A stretch of DNA of 64,000 nt from Catenulispora pinistramenti (GTDB lineage Bacteria > Actinomycetota > Actinomycetes > Streptomycetales > Catenulisporaceae). The notes under the pieces were generated by a model. That model saw only the letters and a list, made by a program, of their open reading frames with translations. It did no database searches and had not been told where the DNA came from. Positions 9,052 to 17,438 of this stretch are shown piece after piece. The translations under genes were made by a program, and so were the position numbers. The stretch spans positions 1 through 64,000 of the forward strand of contig NZ_JAAFYZ010000020.1 in assembly GCF_018274385.1 (NCBI RefSeq), written 5' to 3'. Within the stretch, counting starts at the first letter, position 1, and each line of letters begins with the position of its first letter.

Positions 9052-9630
9052 ATGTCCATGCCGACCTGGCTCGCTACAGTCCTGATCGCCGCTGGCACTT
9101 CCGTGGTGGCGCGGATGGTTCCCGACCTGACCGTCGTGTCGCGCCTCGATGCGCGCAAGGCCCGTGTGAAGGCGGTGCACGATGCCCGCGACCGCTTTTC
9201 GAACTGCGTGATTACGATGCTCACGCTCTGCGGGGCGCTCGCGGCTTGGGACATCCCTGATGACGTATCCGATGTTGTGCGTGCGCGGCTGGAAGGCGAG
9301 AGCGAGCGATGGCGGGGGCTGATCGATGAGACCACGGTGTGGTTGATCGACAACTCGGCGTTCTACGCGCTGAGCTGGCCGCGTAATCTACGGGTCATCG
9401 CCGGCCGGTACGCCACCGAGACGCGCGGCGTGTGGCTGTCTGAGCGGACCGAGGCTGACAAGGTCCGGCTGCTTGGGGACCTGACAGCACACATTCAGTC
9501 GATCTACTTCATCCGTTTGTGGCGGGTGATGGCCAGGGCTGAAGCGCTGCGGAACGTACAGAACGCATTCGATGCGCTGAACTCTCCGCCGGTGCCCATG
9601 CCGCTTCCGGTTGTCGAAGAGTCGCCGTGA
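9052..9630 (+). CDS. Hypothetical protein with N-terminal membrane helix
   Basis: A 192-residue protein. The first 20 residues (PTWLATVLIAAGTSVVARMV) can form a membrane anchor; the rest is helical and charged, with YALSWPRNLRVIAGRYATET and a late coiled-coil-like segment. Family not recognised. It begins with two closely spaced ATG codons (9052, 9058) 90 bases from the divergent pentapeptide gene, so both may share a control region. It is convergent with the HEPN-like gene, 92 bases away. Confidence 0.6.
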   Translation: MSMPTWLATVLIAAGTSVVARMVPDLTVVSRLDARKARVKAVHDARDRFSNCVITMLTLCGALAAWDIPDDVSDVVRARLEGESERWRGLIDETTVWLIDNSAFYALSWPRNLRVIAGRYATETRGVWLSERTEADKVRLLGDLTAHIQSIYFIRLWRVMARAEALRNVQNAFDALNSPPVPMPLPVVEESP

Positions 9631-9722
9631 CACGCGCGGAGCCCAGCGGCATGACACTGCCGACTGGTGACGGGCTGTCAGACTACTCCGATGCCGTTAA
9701 GCAGGAACCTGTCGGTCGAGCA

Positions 9723-11915
9723 TCACTGTGTGGTGGAATCGTCCCTAAGCGGGTCGACTCCGGGGGCGGCTGCTTCAGCGGCCTCCGGAACTCCGAGATC
9801 CGCCAGCACACCCCGCCAACGCTGTCGCCAGGCGTCTCGCGCGTGTTCGTCCGCCATCATCGCGTCTACTGGCACTTCCTGGCCAAACGGCCAGAGGGCA
9901 TCGGGTTCAGCGGCGAGGCAGAGACGGGCAAGAAATGCCCGGCGCACCAAGTCACGCATACGGTCGACGGCGAATGCGAGGCTGACGCGGGGAGGCATAT
10001 CGCTGGGCGCCGTCGAAAGACCTGTGGTGATGTCGCGTAGGTCTTTCTCGCTGATGCTCCCTCCGTGCACCAGTTTCGAGCGCAACTTGTAGAGCCTGCC
10101 TACATCTTCAAAGATTGCGCGCCCGGAGTCCACCTCGGTCACCAGAAGGGCAGCCGCGCGTCCGCGGAGACGCAGCGAGATCGCGTCAGTCTCATTGCCG
10201 TCGCTGATCAGAACCGCTTCGAGTGCGGTGGCCAGGTCAACGATCGCCTCATAGTCATCGTGTGCCTCGTGTGCGCGATTGAACCGGTACAACGCGACGT
10301 CGAATGTGGTCGTCACTTTGCCCGCACGTTTGACCTTCGCCGCGTCCAGGTATCCTCCGAGAGCTGCGAAGGCTGGGGCGTGGCCTGTGTTCAACTTGAC
10401 GACTCGCTGCATCAAGGTGGATATAGCGCCTTTGCCGAAGACGTGATGCGCGGGGTAGCGCCTCGATACGGAGCTTGCAGGTCCGGTGATCTCCCAGCAA
10501 GACTGATGAGTGCCGGCCAACAGTAGTCGGGCGAGTAGGAGGAACCGATCAACGTCGCCCTCGATTCGGCGACTCGCCGCATACGCCTCGACGGGGGAGC
10601 TCGACGTGGTTGCGATGACCAGGCTCTGTGGAGGGTCGAACGTGTGGGGAGGACGCTCGTCGAGCGCCCGGGGAATCATCTCCTGAGTCCGTTCGAGAAG
10701 ACTGCCTGGTCCAGTCTCCGGGGAGACAGTGATTTCACCGATTTTGACCGGCTCATCGGTCTCGGTGGTGAGGTGCGAGACGACGCGGCAGCAGTGCAGC
10801 TGCTCGGTTCCCACCTCCAGAAGTGCGAGCCAATCCTCGATTGTCTGGCCCACGAGCTCGTTGTCGGCCTCGAAGTCAGCCAAGGCGACGGCGCAACGCG
10901 CGATCGCTGCTTCGAGAAGCCCGAAGATGTATGAGTTTGCGAATTCTAGATTCGGCTGCCTCGGCGGAGTCGTCGACAGCATGAACCGCTCGGGGAAGAG
11001 GCGCTGGACCGCGGCTTCGAGTTCTGTGAACTCCGGCAGGCCCATCACATTGCTTCCTTCGTAGTCGTTGCCGACGCGCAGGAAGGGCCGGTAGACCGAG
11101 GCTGGCACAACTCTCAGCTCAGCAAGCGCCGGGAGCGCAGCACCGACAAAGGCACGTGCAACGGTCCTGAGGTGGTCGGTCGTGGTGGCAAGGTCGCGGT
11201 TGCCCCTGTAACCGGCCTGGTACTCCCAGATCTCGTGGTCTAAGGCGCTCAGGTCGGCGCCAGTGCGCTCGGCAGCAGCCTTAACCAATTCCGCTGCCGT
11301 GTCCGAGGACAGAGCATCCTCTGTGACACCGAGCCCTGCGGCGACAAATCGGACGATCATCCGGTCTGGTTTCACGTCAGGCAACCCCAGCAGCATCCGC
11401 AGGTAGCGCCAGGAGATTCCCGCCTCCTGGGCGGGGACCGTCAACCATGCATCTCGTGCATCTCGGCCGAGATCCGTTTCGTCGGCTTCGACAAACTGCT
11501 CGGCGGAGTCGATTCCGAGATCGACCAAGACCTTGGCCGCCAGAAGCACAGCTTGGCCCCTGCTGGGCGCATCCGGCTGTGTCGACACCCTATTACGTGT
11601 GCCGATCTTGTCGATGAACTCGGTGACGCCACCAAGGCGCTCGTAGAGGCCGAGAAGATCGGTCAAGGAGTCCTTCGACGGGTCAGCCCCCTCCCGCATA
11701 CGGACAGTCCGGTACCGACCGATGACGCCTCGCGCAATTGGGTACCGTGTCTCGATCGACCAGATCGAGCTGATAACCGCGAGCGCAAGGCTGCCCGGGT
11801 GTTCCGTCACCAGTGTCCACTCGTCCTGGGGCCGCAGGTGCTCGGCGCACGCACCAACGATGCGCTCTACATCGCTGAGACTGCCGTCTTGTGCTCGCAG
11901 AGCCTCGTCGCTCAA
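9723..11915 (-). CDS. Large protein with HhH-like N-terminal region and C-terminal HEPN-like domain
   Basis: I place the start at TTG 11915 because AAAGGAGGC stands at the right distance before it; an upstream ATG at 12062 in the same frame lacks such a site. The product is then 730 residues. Residues about 120-215 carry an all-helical block with the motif ISWRYLRMLLGLPDVKPDRM, seen in many actinobacterial proteins of helix-hairpin-helix/glycosylase-like type. The middle (about 270-480) is unrecognised. The C-terminal 200 residues resemble ApeA-like HEPN domains: YRFNRAHEAHDDYEAIVDLA (helix 1) and LYKLRSKLVHGGSI, where RSKLVH is the RxxxxH RNase motif (about residue 611). HEPN proteins are often abortive-infection RNases; that role here is inference. 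Confidence 0.65.
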   Translation of the reverse strand: MSDEALRAQDGSLSDVERIVGACAEHLRPQDEWTLVTEHPGSLALAVISSIWSIETRYPIARGVIGRYRTVRMREGADPSKDSLTDLLGLYERLGGVTEFIDKIGTRNRVSTQPDAPSRGQAVLLAAKVLVDLGIDSAEQFVEADETDLGRDARDAWLTVPAQEAGISWRYLRMLLGLPDVKPDRMIVRFVAAGLGVTEDALSSDTAAELVKAAAERTGADLSALDHEIWEYQAGYRGNRDLATTTDHLRTVARAFVGAALPALAELRVVPASVYRPFLRVGNDYEGSNVMGLPEFTELEAAVQRLFPERFMLSTTPPRQPNLEFANSYIFGLLEAAIARCAVALADFEADNELVGQTIEDWLALLEVGTEQLHCCRVVSHLTTETDEPVKIGEITVSPETGPGSLLERTQEMIPRALDERPPHTFDPPQSLVIATTSSSPVEAYAASRRIEGDVDRFLLLARLLLAGTHQSCWEITGPASSVSRRYPAHHVFGKGAISTLMQRVVKLNTGHAPAFAALGGYLDAAKVKRAGKVTTTFDVALYRFNRAHEAHDDYEAIVDLATALEAVLISDGNETDAISLRLRGRAAALLVTEVDSGRAIFEDVGRLYKLRSKLVHGGSISEKDLRDITTGLSTAPSDMPPRVSLAFAVDRMRDLVRRAFLARLCLAAEPDALWPFGQEVPVDAMMADEHARDAWRQRWRGVLADLGVPEAAEAAAPGVDPLRDDSTTQ

Positions 11916-12182
11916 GGCTGCCTCCTTTGGATAGCAGAACCTTCCCACAACGACCCGCAAGATCGCCTGAGGATGAGGACAGGCTGGGCCTGGAGAACGC
12001 CGACTGTAGTCGGCTGTCGAGTTGAGGACTGCGGCGGTAGCAGCCTCATACCCGAGAACCACCCGCGTGGTGGAAGCGCGGACGCTCTCTGCGAATGACG
12101 CTGTGCCGCATCGTCAGGCGGCGGCCAGATGCGTAACCGGGTTGCATCCAACGCAACGGGCAATGGCCTAGCTGTCGGGGAT

Positions 12183-12221
12183 CTCGCCACTGCGGTTAGG
12201 AAACACCAGGTCAGTGGCGAG
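12183..12221. repeat. 10-bp perfect inverted repeat in the 314-base gap before the HEPN gene
   Basis: CTCGCCACTG (12183-12192) is matched by CAGTGGCGAG (12212-12221) around a 19-base spacer. It lies just after the stop of the NlpC/P60 gene (minus strand) and about 270 bases before the TTG start of the next gene. It could be a factor-dependent terminator hairpin for the regulator-P450-hydrolase operon or an operator. No U-tract follows, so it is not a classical intrinsic terminator. The rest of the gap 11916-12229 shows nothing else. Confidence 0.45.
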
Positions 12222-12229
12222 AATAATGT

Positions 12230-13234
12230 CTAATTAAGCTGACGCCGGATCGCGACAAGGTTCTCCCTCCAGTAGCCTGCCAGTGGGCTTAGTTGGACGT
12301 GCAATCCGGTGTGTGGTGCCTCCACCAAGATCCCCTGGCCCAGGTACATACCGACATGTCCTGGTGCGGTCACCGTTCCGTCCGACCCTGCTACGAACAG
12401 TAGATCGCCAGGTTGAAGGCTGTTCGTGTCGTAGACAGGTATGCCGACGGTGGACTGTGCGATGCTGCCGCGTGGGATCGCGATGCCCGCGGCGCGGTAG
12501 GCCATCATCATCAGGCCGGAGCAGTCCCAGCCGTCGGGACCGGTCCCGCCCCAGATGTATGGCTTCCCGATTTGCGCTAGAGCGAAGCTGATGGCCGTGA
12601 CTATCGGCGCGGGGACCCCGGCTGGTATGTGGTAGCCGGCCGCCTTGGCAGTTGCTGCGGCGACCGCGAGGCCGCTCGAATCCTGTGGTGTGCAGTTCGC
12701 GCCGCCGGTGAAGGCGGCGGCGAGGGCTTGGGCTTCGTCTTGCCATTTGGCGTAGGCGTAGGGGAAGCCGCTGTGCTGGACTGCCTGAGCTGCGTCGGTG
12801 GTGGACATCGAACGCCAGCCCGGGACCTGGAGCAGTCTGCTGTAGAACTGCCGGGCGGCGTACGCGGGAGTCAGGATCTGCGCGGGGCTGCCCCAGCCTT
12901 GCGACGGTCGTTGCTGGAACAGCCCCAGGCTGTCGCGGTCTCCGTAGTTGAGGTTCTGGAGGCCGGATTCTTGGAGGGCGGTGGCTATGGCGATCGCCTC
13001 GCCGGGCGCCGGGACGCCCATGCTGATGCCGACTTCGGCGATGATTTGGGCGTTTCCGAGCCGGGCGGCGCTCAGATTGCCGGTGTTGGGTGAACCACCG
13101 TTGAAGCCGGCCGTGCAAATAGATGTCGTGGTTGAGACGGGTGCTGTGATGATGGCCCCTGCTATGGCGGCGACTGCGGCCACGGCGAGCAGGGGCGCGG
13201 ATATGGCGGCGGCTATCGCGGGCTTGACGGGCAT
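12230..13234 (-). CDS. Secreted bifunctional peptidoglycan hydrolase: lysozyme-like plus NlpC/P60
   Basis: A 334-residue protein. A hydrophobic N-terminal segment (residues about 5-32) exports or anchors it. Residues about 60-180 form a lysozyme-like transglycosylase region with ALQESGLQNLNYGDRDSLGL and GLFQQRPSQGWG, including the catalytic glutamate in QES. Residues about 205-334 form an NlpC/P60 cysteine peptidase with the nucleophile in WDCSGLMM and the histidine in APGHVGMYLG. This two-domain pattern is the usual wall-opening enzyme of Gram-positive conjugation systems. It begins 13 bases after the P450 stop with GAGGAGGG as ribosome site, so it is read with the regulator-P450 operon and not with the secretion genes on the other strand. 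Confidence 0.88.
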   Translation of the reverse strand: MPVKPAIAAAISAPLLAVAAVAAIAGAIITAPVSTTTSICTAGFNGGSPNTGNLSAARLGNAQIIAEVGISMGVPAPGEAIAIATALQESGLQNLNYGDRDSLGLFQQRPSQGWGSPAQILTPAYAARQFYSRLLQVPGWRSMSTTDAAQAVQHSGFPYAYAKWQDEAQALAAAFTGGANCTPQDSSGLAVAAATAKAAGYHIPAGVPAPIVTAISFALAQIGKPYIWGGTGPDGWDCSGLMMMAYRAAGIAIPRGSIAQSTVGIPVYDTNSLQPGDLLFVAGSDGTVTAPGHVGMYLGQGILVEAPHTGLHVQLSPLAGYWRENLVAIRRQLN

Positions 13235-13247
13235 TGTGCCCTCCTCA

Positions 13248-14474
13248 TCAGGCGGGCTGAGCCGCGAAGGTGACGGGCAGTTCGGTTAGGGCGTGTTGGC
13301 GGTGATCGGGCTTCCACCGCAGTTCTTGTTCCGGGATGGCGAGCCTGAGATTCGGCAGCCGGCGCACCGCGGTCCACAAAGCGGTCCGCACTTCCATCCG
13401 TGCGAGCGGGGCGCCGAGGCAGTAGTGCGGTCCGTGGCCGAAGCCGAGGTGTCCGCTGCTGGCGCGATCGAGGTCGATGGCGTCGGGGTTGGTGATGTAC
13501 TGCGGGTCGCGGTTCGCCGAACCGATCGCGAGTAGGACGGTGTCGCCCGCCGGCACGACTCGCTCGCCGACGCGGAGGTCTTCGAGGGGGAAGCGTCGGA
13601 TGGCGGTGAGCATGGGTCCGTCCCGGCGTAGCAGCTCTTCGACGAGTGCGGCCATGCGGGGCGTGTGCGGATCAGGTTCCTCACGGACGAGGTTGGCTAA
13701 CCCAGGTTCGCTGAGTACGGTCGCCATGGCGTTGGAGATCAGGTGCACCGTGGTCTCGAAGCCGGCCCACAGGATGAGGAAGGCCAGCGAGGTCAGCTCA
13801 TTCTCGGTCAATCGGTCGTCACCATCCCGCGCGGTGATCATCGCGGTGAGCAGGTCGTCGGCGGGCTCGGTGCGTTTGCGATTGATCAAGGCCACCAGGC
13901 AGGCATGCATGCCAGCCACAAGGTCGCGGGTGGAGGGGCGATTCGGATCGTTCGGCGTCATCAGCGAGCGGGTGTAGGCCTGGAACGCGGCGCCGTCCGA
14001 TTCCGGGATCCCGAGCAGGTCGCAGATGACGACCACGGGCGTCGGAACAGCGAGTTCAGCGACGAGGTCGGCACGGCCGTTCGGAACGATCGCGGCGACG
14101 AGGCGGTCGACGGCTGCCTCGACGCGCTCCCGCTGAGCTTCGACGCGGCGCGGAGTGAAAGCGGAGGAGACCAGGCGGCGCAGCCGTGCGTGTGCCTGGT
14201 CGTCGACGTTCATCAGGTGCTCGTCGAGTGCCGGGGGTAGACCGAAGCCCTGGTAGCCGTGACGGGAGTTGCGCGCTTCGATGGACATCCGCGGGTCGGA
14301 GAGCAGGGCCTTGACGTCGTCGTAGCGGCTGATCACCCAGACCTGCCCGCCGCTGGGCTTGACCGCTTGGTGGGCGCCGCCGGCCTCGCGCAGCCGCGCG
14401 TACGAGTCGTACGGGCATCCGGACAGGTGTGGTGCCATTTCGATCGGCTCGGTGAAGGGCTGGTTGGTGGTCAC
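13248..14474 (-). CDS. Cytochrome P450
   Basis: A 408-residue class I-type bacterial P450. Visible motifs: I-helix WAGFETT, K-helix EELLR (ExxR), and the haem loop LGFGHGPHYCLGAPLAR with cysteine ligand. GTG 14474 is the likely start: GGAGGT stands 6 bases before it and it overlaps the stop of the upstream membrane-protein gene by 4 bases. An ATG-initiated longer version reading back to 14567 would run inside that gene. Electron partners are not encoded in the window. Its substrate is unknown; P450 genes linked to regulator-membrane sets recur in actinomycetes. Confidence 0.9.
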   Translation of the reverse strand: MTTNQPFTEPIEMAPHLSGCPYDSYARLREAGGAHQAVKPSGGQVWVISRYDDVKALLSDPRMSIEARNSRHGYQGFGLPPALDEHLMNVDDQAHARLRRLVSSAFTPRRVEAQRERVEAAVDRLVAAIVPNGRADLVAELAVPTPVVVICDLLGIPESDGAAFQAYTRSLMTPNDPNRPSTRDLVAGMHACLVALINRKRTEPADDLLTAMITARDGDDRLTENELTSLAFLILWAGFETTVHLISNAMATVLSEPGLANLVREEPDPHTPRMAALVEELLRRDGPMLTAIRRFPLEDLRVGERVVPAGDTVLLAIGSANRDPQYITNPDAIDLDRASSGHLGFGHGPHYCLGAPLARMEVRTALWTAVRRLPNLRLAIPEQELRWKPDHRQHALTELPVTFAAQPA

Positions 14475-15718
14475 GCGATACCTCCGGTCGGGGTCAGGTC
14501 GGTGTCGGCGATTTCGCGACGACTCGCCGTATGCTTCACGAAGTGTTTGGTGACCTTCAGCAGCCACGCCAGTTCGGCATCGAGGTCAGCGGGGGAGTTC
14601 CCAACTGTGGGTGATACGGGCCGGTCACGTGCCACCGCGGCTTCCCGCGCGTCGAGCGCACCATGAATCTGTTGAGCGGTGACTGCGGCGTCAAGTTCGT
14701 CGCCTGCGAGTCCGTGGCCAGCTAGGCACGCGCGAAGGAGCTCAGAGTGCGCGGTGTCCTGGTACGGCCGAAGGGTGAGGATTCCATCGCGGATCTCGAC
14801 GACGCGTCGCGCGACGTGATACTCCACATCGCTCAAGACGCGGGCAGCCGTGCGCACTCTGTTCAGGACGCTCCCAGAACCGAGGCTTCGCGGGGCATCG
14901 AAGGCAATGGAGGAGTCCAGTGTGTAGAAGCTCGCCCAAAGCGGACGCAACCGGATGTAGGCCATCAGGCGCCGTGAACGTTGAGCGAGCGCGGAGATGC
15001 GCGGTCCCCACCAGTGCAGGGTCAGACCGATCATGACCAGAAGTGCGCCGAGTCCAGCGCCGACTTCGGCGACGTTTTCCAACGGGGAGATGTCGACGTC
15101 GGCAAGGGCGGCGGCGATGTCCGCCAACCGAGTGATGCTGTAGAACAGTCCGATCGCTGCGCCGATGCTCGCCGTGATCAGCCCGGTGCGGAGCCAGCTG
15201 GGGCTCATCACCTTCGAATACCGGCGGCACAGGCGGATGACCTCGACTTCGGCGGTCGTGTAGGTCGTCAGGTAGATGACGAGGTAGGCGTCGTACTCGA
15301 CCGATCCGCCGTACCAGTCCTTGAACGACTGCTGGAGATGGTGCGTCGAGTCGCTGTGCACGAACAGCGTGATCATCGCGGTGAGCACCACAACGACGGT
15401 CGAAATCGTGACCTTGACATGGCGCCGCGCTCGATCCGGGGCGTATGACCACAGCTGTAGGAGGGCAAGTTGGCTGGCGCTGTAGCACACGACCAGGCAC
15501 ATAGTGATGAGCGTGTTCGACTCGGGCAGGCCGGTCCAAGCATCGGTCCGGTTCCAGACCTCTGACCATCCGGCGGTGAAAATCAGCGCGAAGGACAGAT
15601 AGAGGAACCAGGCGGCCAGACGCGCCGGTTCCTTGAGGATGGCAGAGAACCGCTTTGCGCTGGAGAACACGACCGCCCAGGCGAACAGCGCAGCCAGCGG
15701 ATACAGGGTGGTGTTCAT
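14471..15718 (-). CDS. MAB_1171c-like (DUF6545-type) membrane protein
   Basis: A 415-residue protein with about seven hydrophobic helices in the first 235 residues (first MNTTLYPLAALFAWAVVFSS), then a cytosolic C-terminal domain of about 180 residues (starting near RPLWASFYTLDSSI). This is the shape of the actinobacterial MAB_1171c family, often labelled putative transporter but regularly found beside XRE/ImmA pairs, which suggests sensing. It overlaps both neighbours by 4 bases (ATGA with the ImmA stop; GTGA with the P450 start), so the three are translationally coupled. Confidence 0.75.
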   Translation of the reverse strand: MNTTLYPLAALFAWAVVFSSAKRFSAILKEPARLAAWFLYLSFALIFTAGWSEVWNRTDAWTGLPESNTLITMCLVVCYSASQLALLQLWSYAPDRARRHVKVTISTVVVVLTAMITLFVHSDSTHHLQQSFKDWYGGSVEYDAYLVIYLTTYTTAEVEVIRLCRRYSKVMSPSWLRTGLITASIGAAIGLFYSITRLADIAAALADVDISPLENVAEVGAGLGALLVMIGLTLHWWGPRISALAQRSRRLMAYIRLRPLWASFYTLDSSIAFDAPRSLGSGSVLNRVRTAARVLSDVEYHVARRVVEIRDGILTLRPYQDTAHSELLRACLAGHGLAGDELDAAVTAQQIHGALDAREAAVARDRPVSPTVGNSPADLDAELAWLLKVTKHFVKHTASRREIADTDLTPTGGIA

Positions 15719-16239
15719 CGCTCACCTCGCGACAGAGAAGTCGTGATGCGCGCGATGGCTTCATCGGCGCTGGGATCGGTGGCGCGCGGTACTTCTCGAA
15801 GCGGTTGGCGTCCGATCCGGCGCAGGATCAACGTGGCGATGAGCTCGGCTTCGAACTCGTCGTCCTCGGCGTATGAGTCGCGGCCGAGCACTCGGAAGAC
15901 ATCGCTGACCTTCATGCCGGCCGCGATGGTTCGCGCCAGGTCCTTGCTGAGCTCCTTGCCGGGCACGTGGGCGCGCAGGATGTGCCCGATCTCGTGGAAG
16001 ACGATGTGCTGCTGGTGTAGCAGCGAGGTGTCCTCTTCGTAGAAGACGTAGTCGGCGTTGGACGTTCTCATCCAAGACCCGCACAGTCCGCCGATCACCA
16101 TCGATTGCGACATCAGGACGATGCTTCGGCCGATGTGCTGGCCGAGTTGTGCACAGAAATCCTGGAGATCGAACGGGGCGGGAAGGTCGAGGCCGGCGAC
16201 CAGCGCAGAGCACTCGCGGCGCGACTGCTCCCGATTCAC
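15715..16239 (-). CDS. ImmA/IrrE-type metallopeptidase
   Basis: A 174-residue protein with the zinc motif HIVFHEIGHILRAH (HExxH) near residue 85 and a downstream acidic EDDEFEAELIAT helix with the probable third ligand. In ICEBs1 and phages, ImmA cleaves the paired XRE repressor after DNA damage or quorum signals and so releases transfer. Here the XRE gene lies 67 bases upstream in the same operon, which fits that pairing. Start is GTG 16239. Overlaps the next gene by 4 bases. Confidence 0.82.
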   Translation of the reverse strand: MNREQSRRECSALVAGLDLPAPFDLQDFCAQLGQHIGRSIVLMSQSMVIGGLCGSWMRTSNADYVFYEEDTSLLHQQHIVFHEIGHILRAHVPGKELSKDLARTIAAGMKVSDVFRVLGRDSYAEDDEFEAELIATLILRRIGRQPLREVPRATDPSADEAIARITTSLSRGER

Positions 16240-16306
16240 CGCAGGTCACCCGGTGCTCGAAGCGGCACGAACTCGCGCCGCAGCGGGGTGGAGCTGCGGT
16301 CGAGTG

Positions 16307-16837
16307 CTACTCGCCCGTGTCCGGCGGCGATTCGGCCGGAGGTAGTCCTTCGACCTCGCGCACCCGGTCGATCATGCTCAAGACCAGCTTGACGCTCTCC
16401 GGCGGCAGCCCGACCGTACGCATAGCCACGTCCTGGACGCCGGCGTGCTGGAGTGCGGCAACCAGCTTGAGCTGATCGTTCGTCTCCTCGGTGTCCTCGT
16501 GCTCGTCGAAGTACGACAGCGGTACTCCGAAGAACTTCGCAAGACCCTGGACCGCGTCCATCATCGGGTTCGTTCTGACCCCGTTGACCAGTTGCGACAG
16601 GTAGCCGACCGAGATCGATGCGCCGCCGGCATCCTCGATCGCCCGAATGGCCTCCCGGTAGGAGTACTTCTTGCCGTCGGGCTTGCGCTTGTTCTCGAAA
16701 AGGTACTGCAGCCGCTCCGCGATGACGCCTGGGTCGGCCGTGCTGTGCTGCGGTGACGGGTCGTCGGGCGGGGTCGGTTCGTCGGTCGCAGCAGGCGCTG
16801 CCGGCTTCTCGCCCGCTCCCTTGGCCTGCTTGCTCAT
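16307..16837 (-). CDS. XRE-family transcriptional regulator
   Basis: A 176-residue protein: a proline-rich disordered N-terminus (about 30 residues), an HTH_3-type domain at about 35-110 (YSYREAIRAIEDAGGASISV, then GYLSQLVNGVRTNPMMDAVQ and GLAKFFGVPLSYF), and a helical C-terminal part. It has the layout of regulators paired with ImmA-type peptidases. It is the first gene of the minus-strand operon and its start faces the secretion operon, so it is the best candidate repressor for both directions. ATG 16837 is preceded by GGGAAAGGG. Confidence 0.82.
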   Translation of the reverse strand: MSKQAKGAGEKPAAPAATDEPTPPDDPSPQHSTADPGVIAERLQYLFENKRKPDGKKYSYREAIRAIEDAGGASISVGYLSQLVNGVRTNPMMDAVQGLAKFFGVPLSYFDEHEDTEETNDQLKLVAALQHAGVQDVAMRTVGLPPESVKLVLSMIDRVREVEGLPPAESPPDTGE

Positions 16838-16928
16838 CGACTGCCCTTTCCCGGTGTACGAGCTGCCCGATTGCTGTCCGCTCAGGTGAACACTGCTGGG
16901 TCATTTCAGCTTACCCCGTTCGCTCCAG

Positions 16929-16959
16929 TTGACGTGACCGATTTAGCACAGCTTATGGT
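16929..16959 (+). promoter_or_regulatory. Candidate sigma-70-type promoter for the secretion operon
   Basis: TTGACG at 16929-16934 matches the -35 consensus in five of six positions. A weak -10 (TTATGG at 16953-16958 or TATGGT at 16954-16959) follows after 18-19 bases. Transcription would begin near the ATG at 16966. It lies between the divergent XRE gene and the first secretion gene. Confidence 0.4.
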
Positions 16960-17079
16960 GGTTTCATGCTGTTCGCAGAGATGAACAGTTGGCCCGCATC
17001 CGAGGACCGCTCGAGATGCCTCGGCCGGATCCGCGAGGCGTTTGCGCCTCGCCAACCACCTAAGGAGCAGGTGAAGGTC

Positions 17080-17394
17080 ATGATCGGGATGCTCATTCAG
17101 CAGGCCGCAGTCCAGGTGCTCAGCCACGCCGCCAGCGTGATCCCCGACCCGCCGCCGGCGGCGCCGGTCGGATCGGGTGCGATCGCCACTTTGTTCTCCT
17201 GGCTCAAGTGGGGCGCTCTGACCTGCTGCGGAGGGGCGGCTGTCATCGGCGGCTGCATGATCGCCGCCGGCAACACGTCGCGTCGGGCCGAGATGGCCGA
17301 GCGCGGAAAGGTCACGCTGTTCAGCTCCGTGATCGGGGCGGTCGTGGTCGGGGTGGCGGTGGGCCTGATCACTGCCTCCTACGGCTTGAGCTAG
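17080..17394 (+). CDS. Small two-helix membrane protein, pilin-like (VirB2/TrbC position)
   Basis: First gene of the secretion operon. From ATG 17080 it gives 104 residues: MIGMLIQQAAVQVLSHAASV, a short proline-rich loop, then two hydrophobic helices (WGALTCCGGAAVIGGCMIAA and LFSSVIGAVVVGVAVGLITA) separated by the basic loop GNTSRRAEMAERGK. Size, position and two-helix hairpin fit a VirB2/TrbC-type pilin, but there is no diagnostic motif. TAAGGAG at 17061-17067 favours a start here or at GTG 17071; the frame is also open from ATG 16966, which may be leaderless if the promoter at 16929 is real. Confidence 0.6.
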   Translation: MIGMLIQQAAVQVLSHAASVIPDPPPAAPVGSGAIATLFSWLKWGALTCCGGAAVIGGCMIAAGNTSRRAEMAERGKVTLFSSVIGAVVVGVAVGLITASYGLS

Positions 17395-17438
17395 GGCCGC
17401 CACCGATCGCATGCGTATCGCCATCACCAGGAGTCACA

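Noticed and set aside
12183-12221. Intrinsic terminator for the hydrolase operon
   Set aside because: The stem is good but there is no U-run and the loop is 19 bases; kept only as an inverted repeat.
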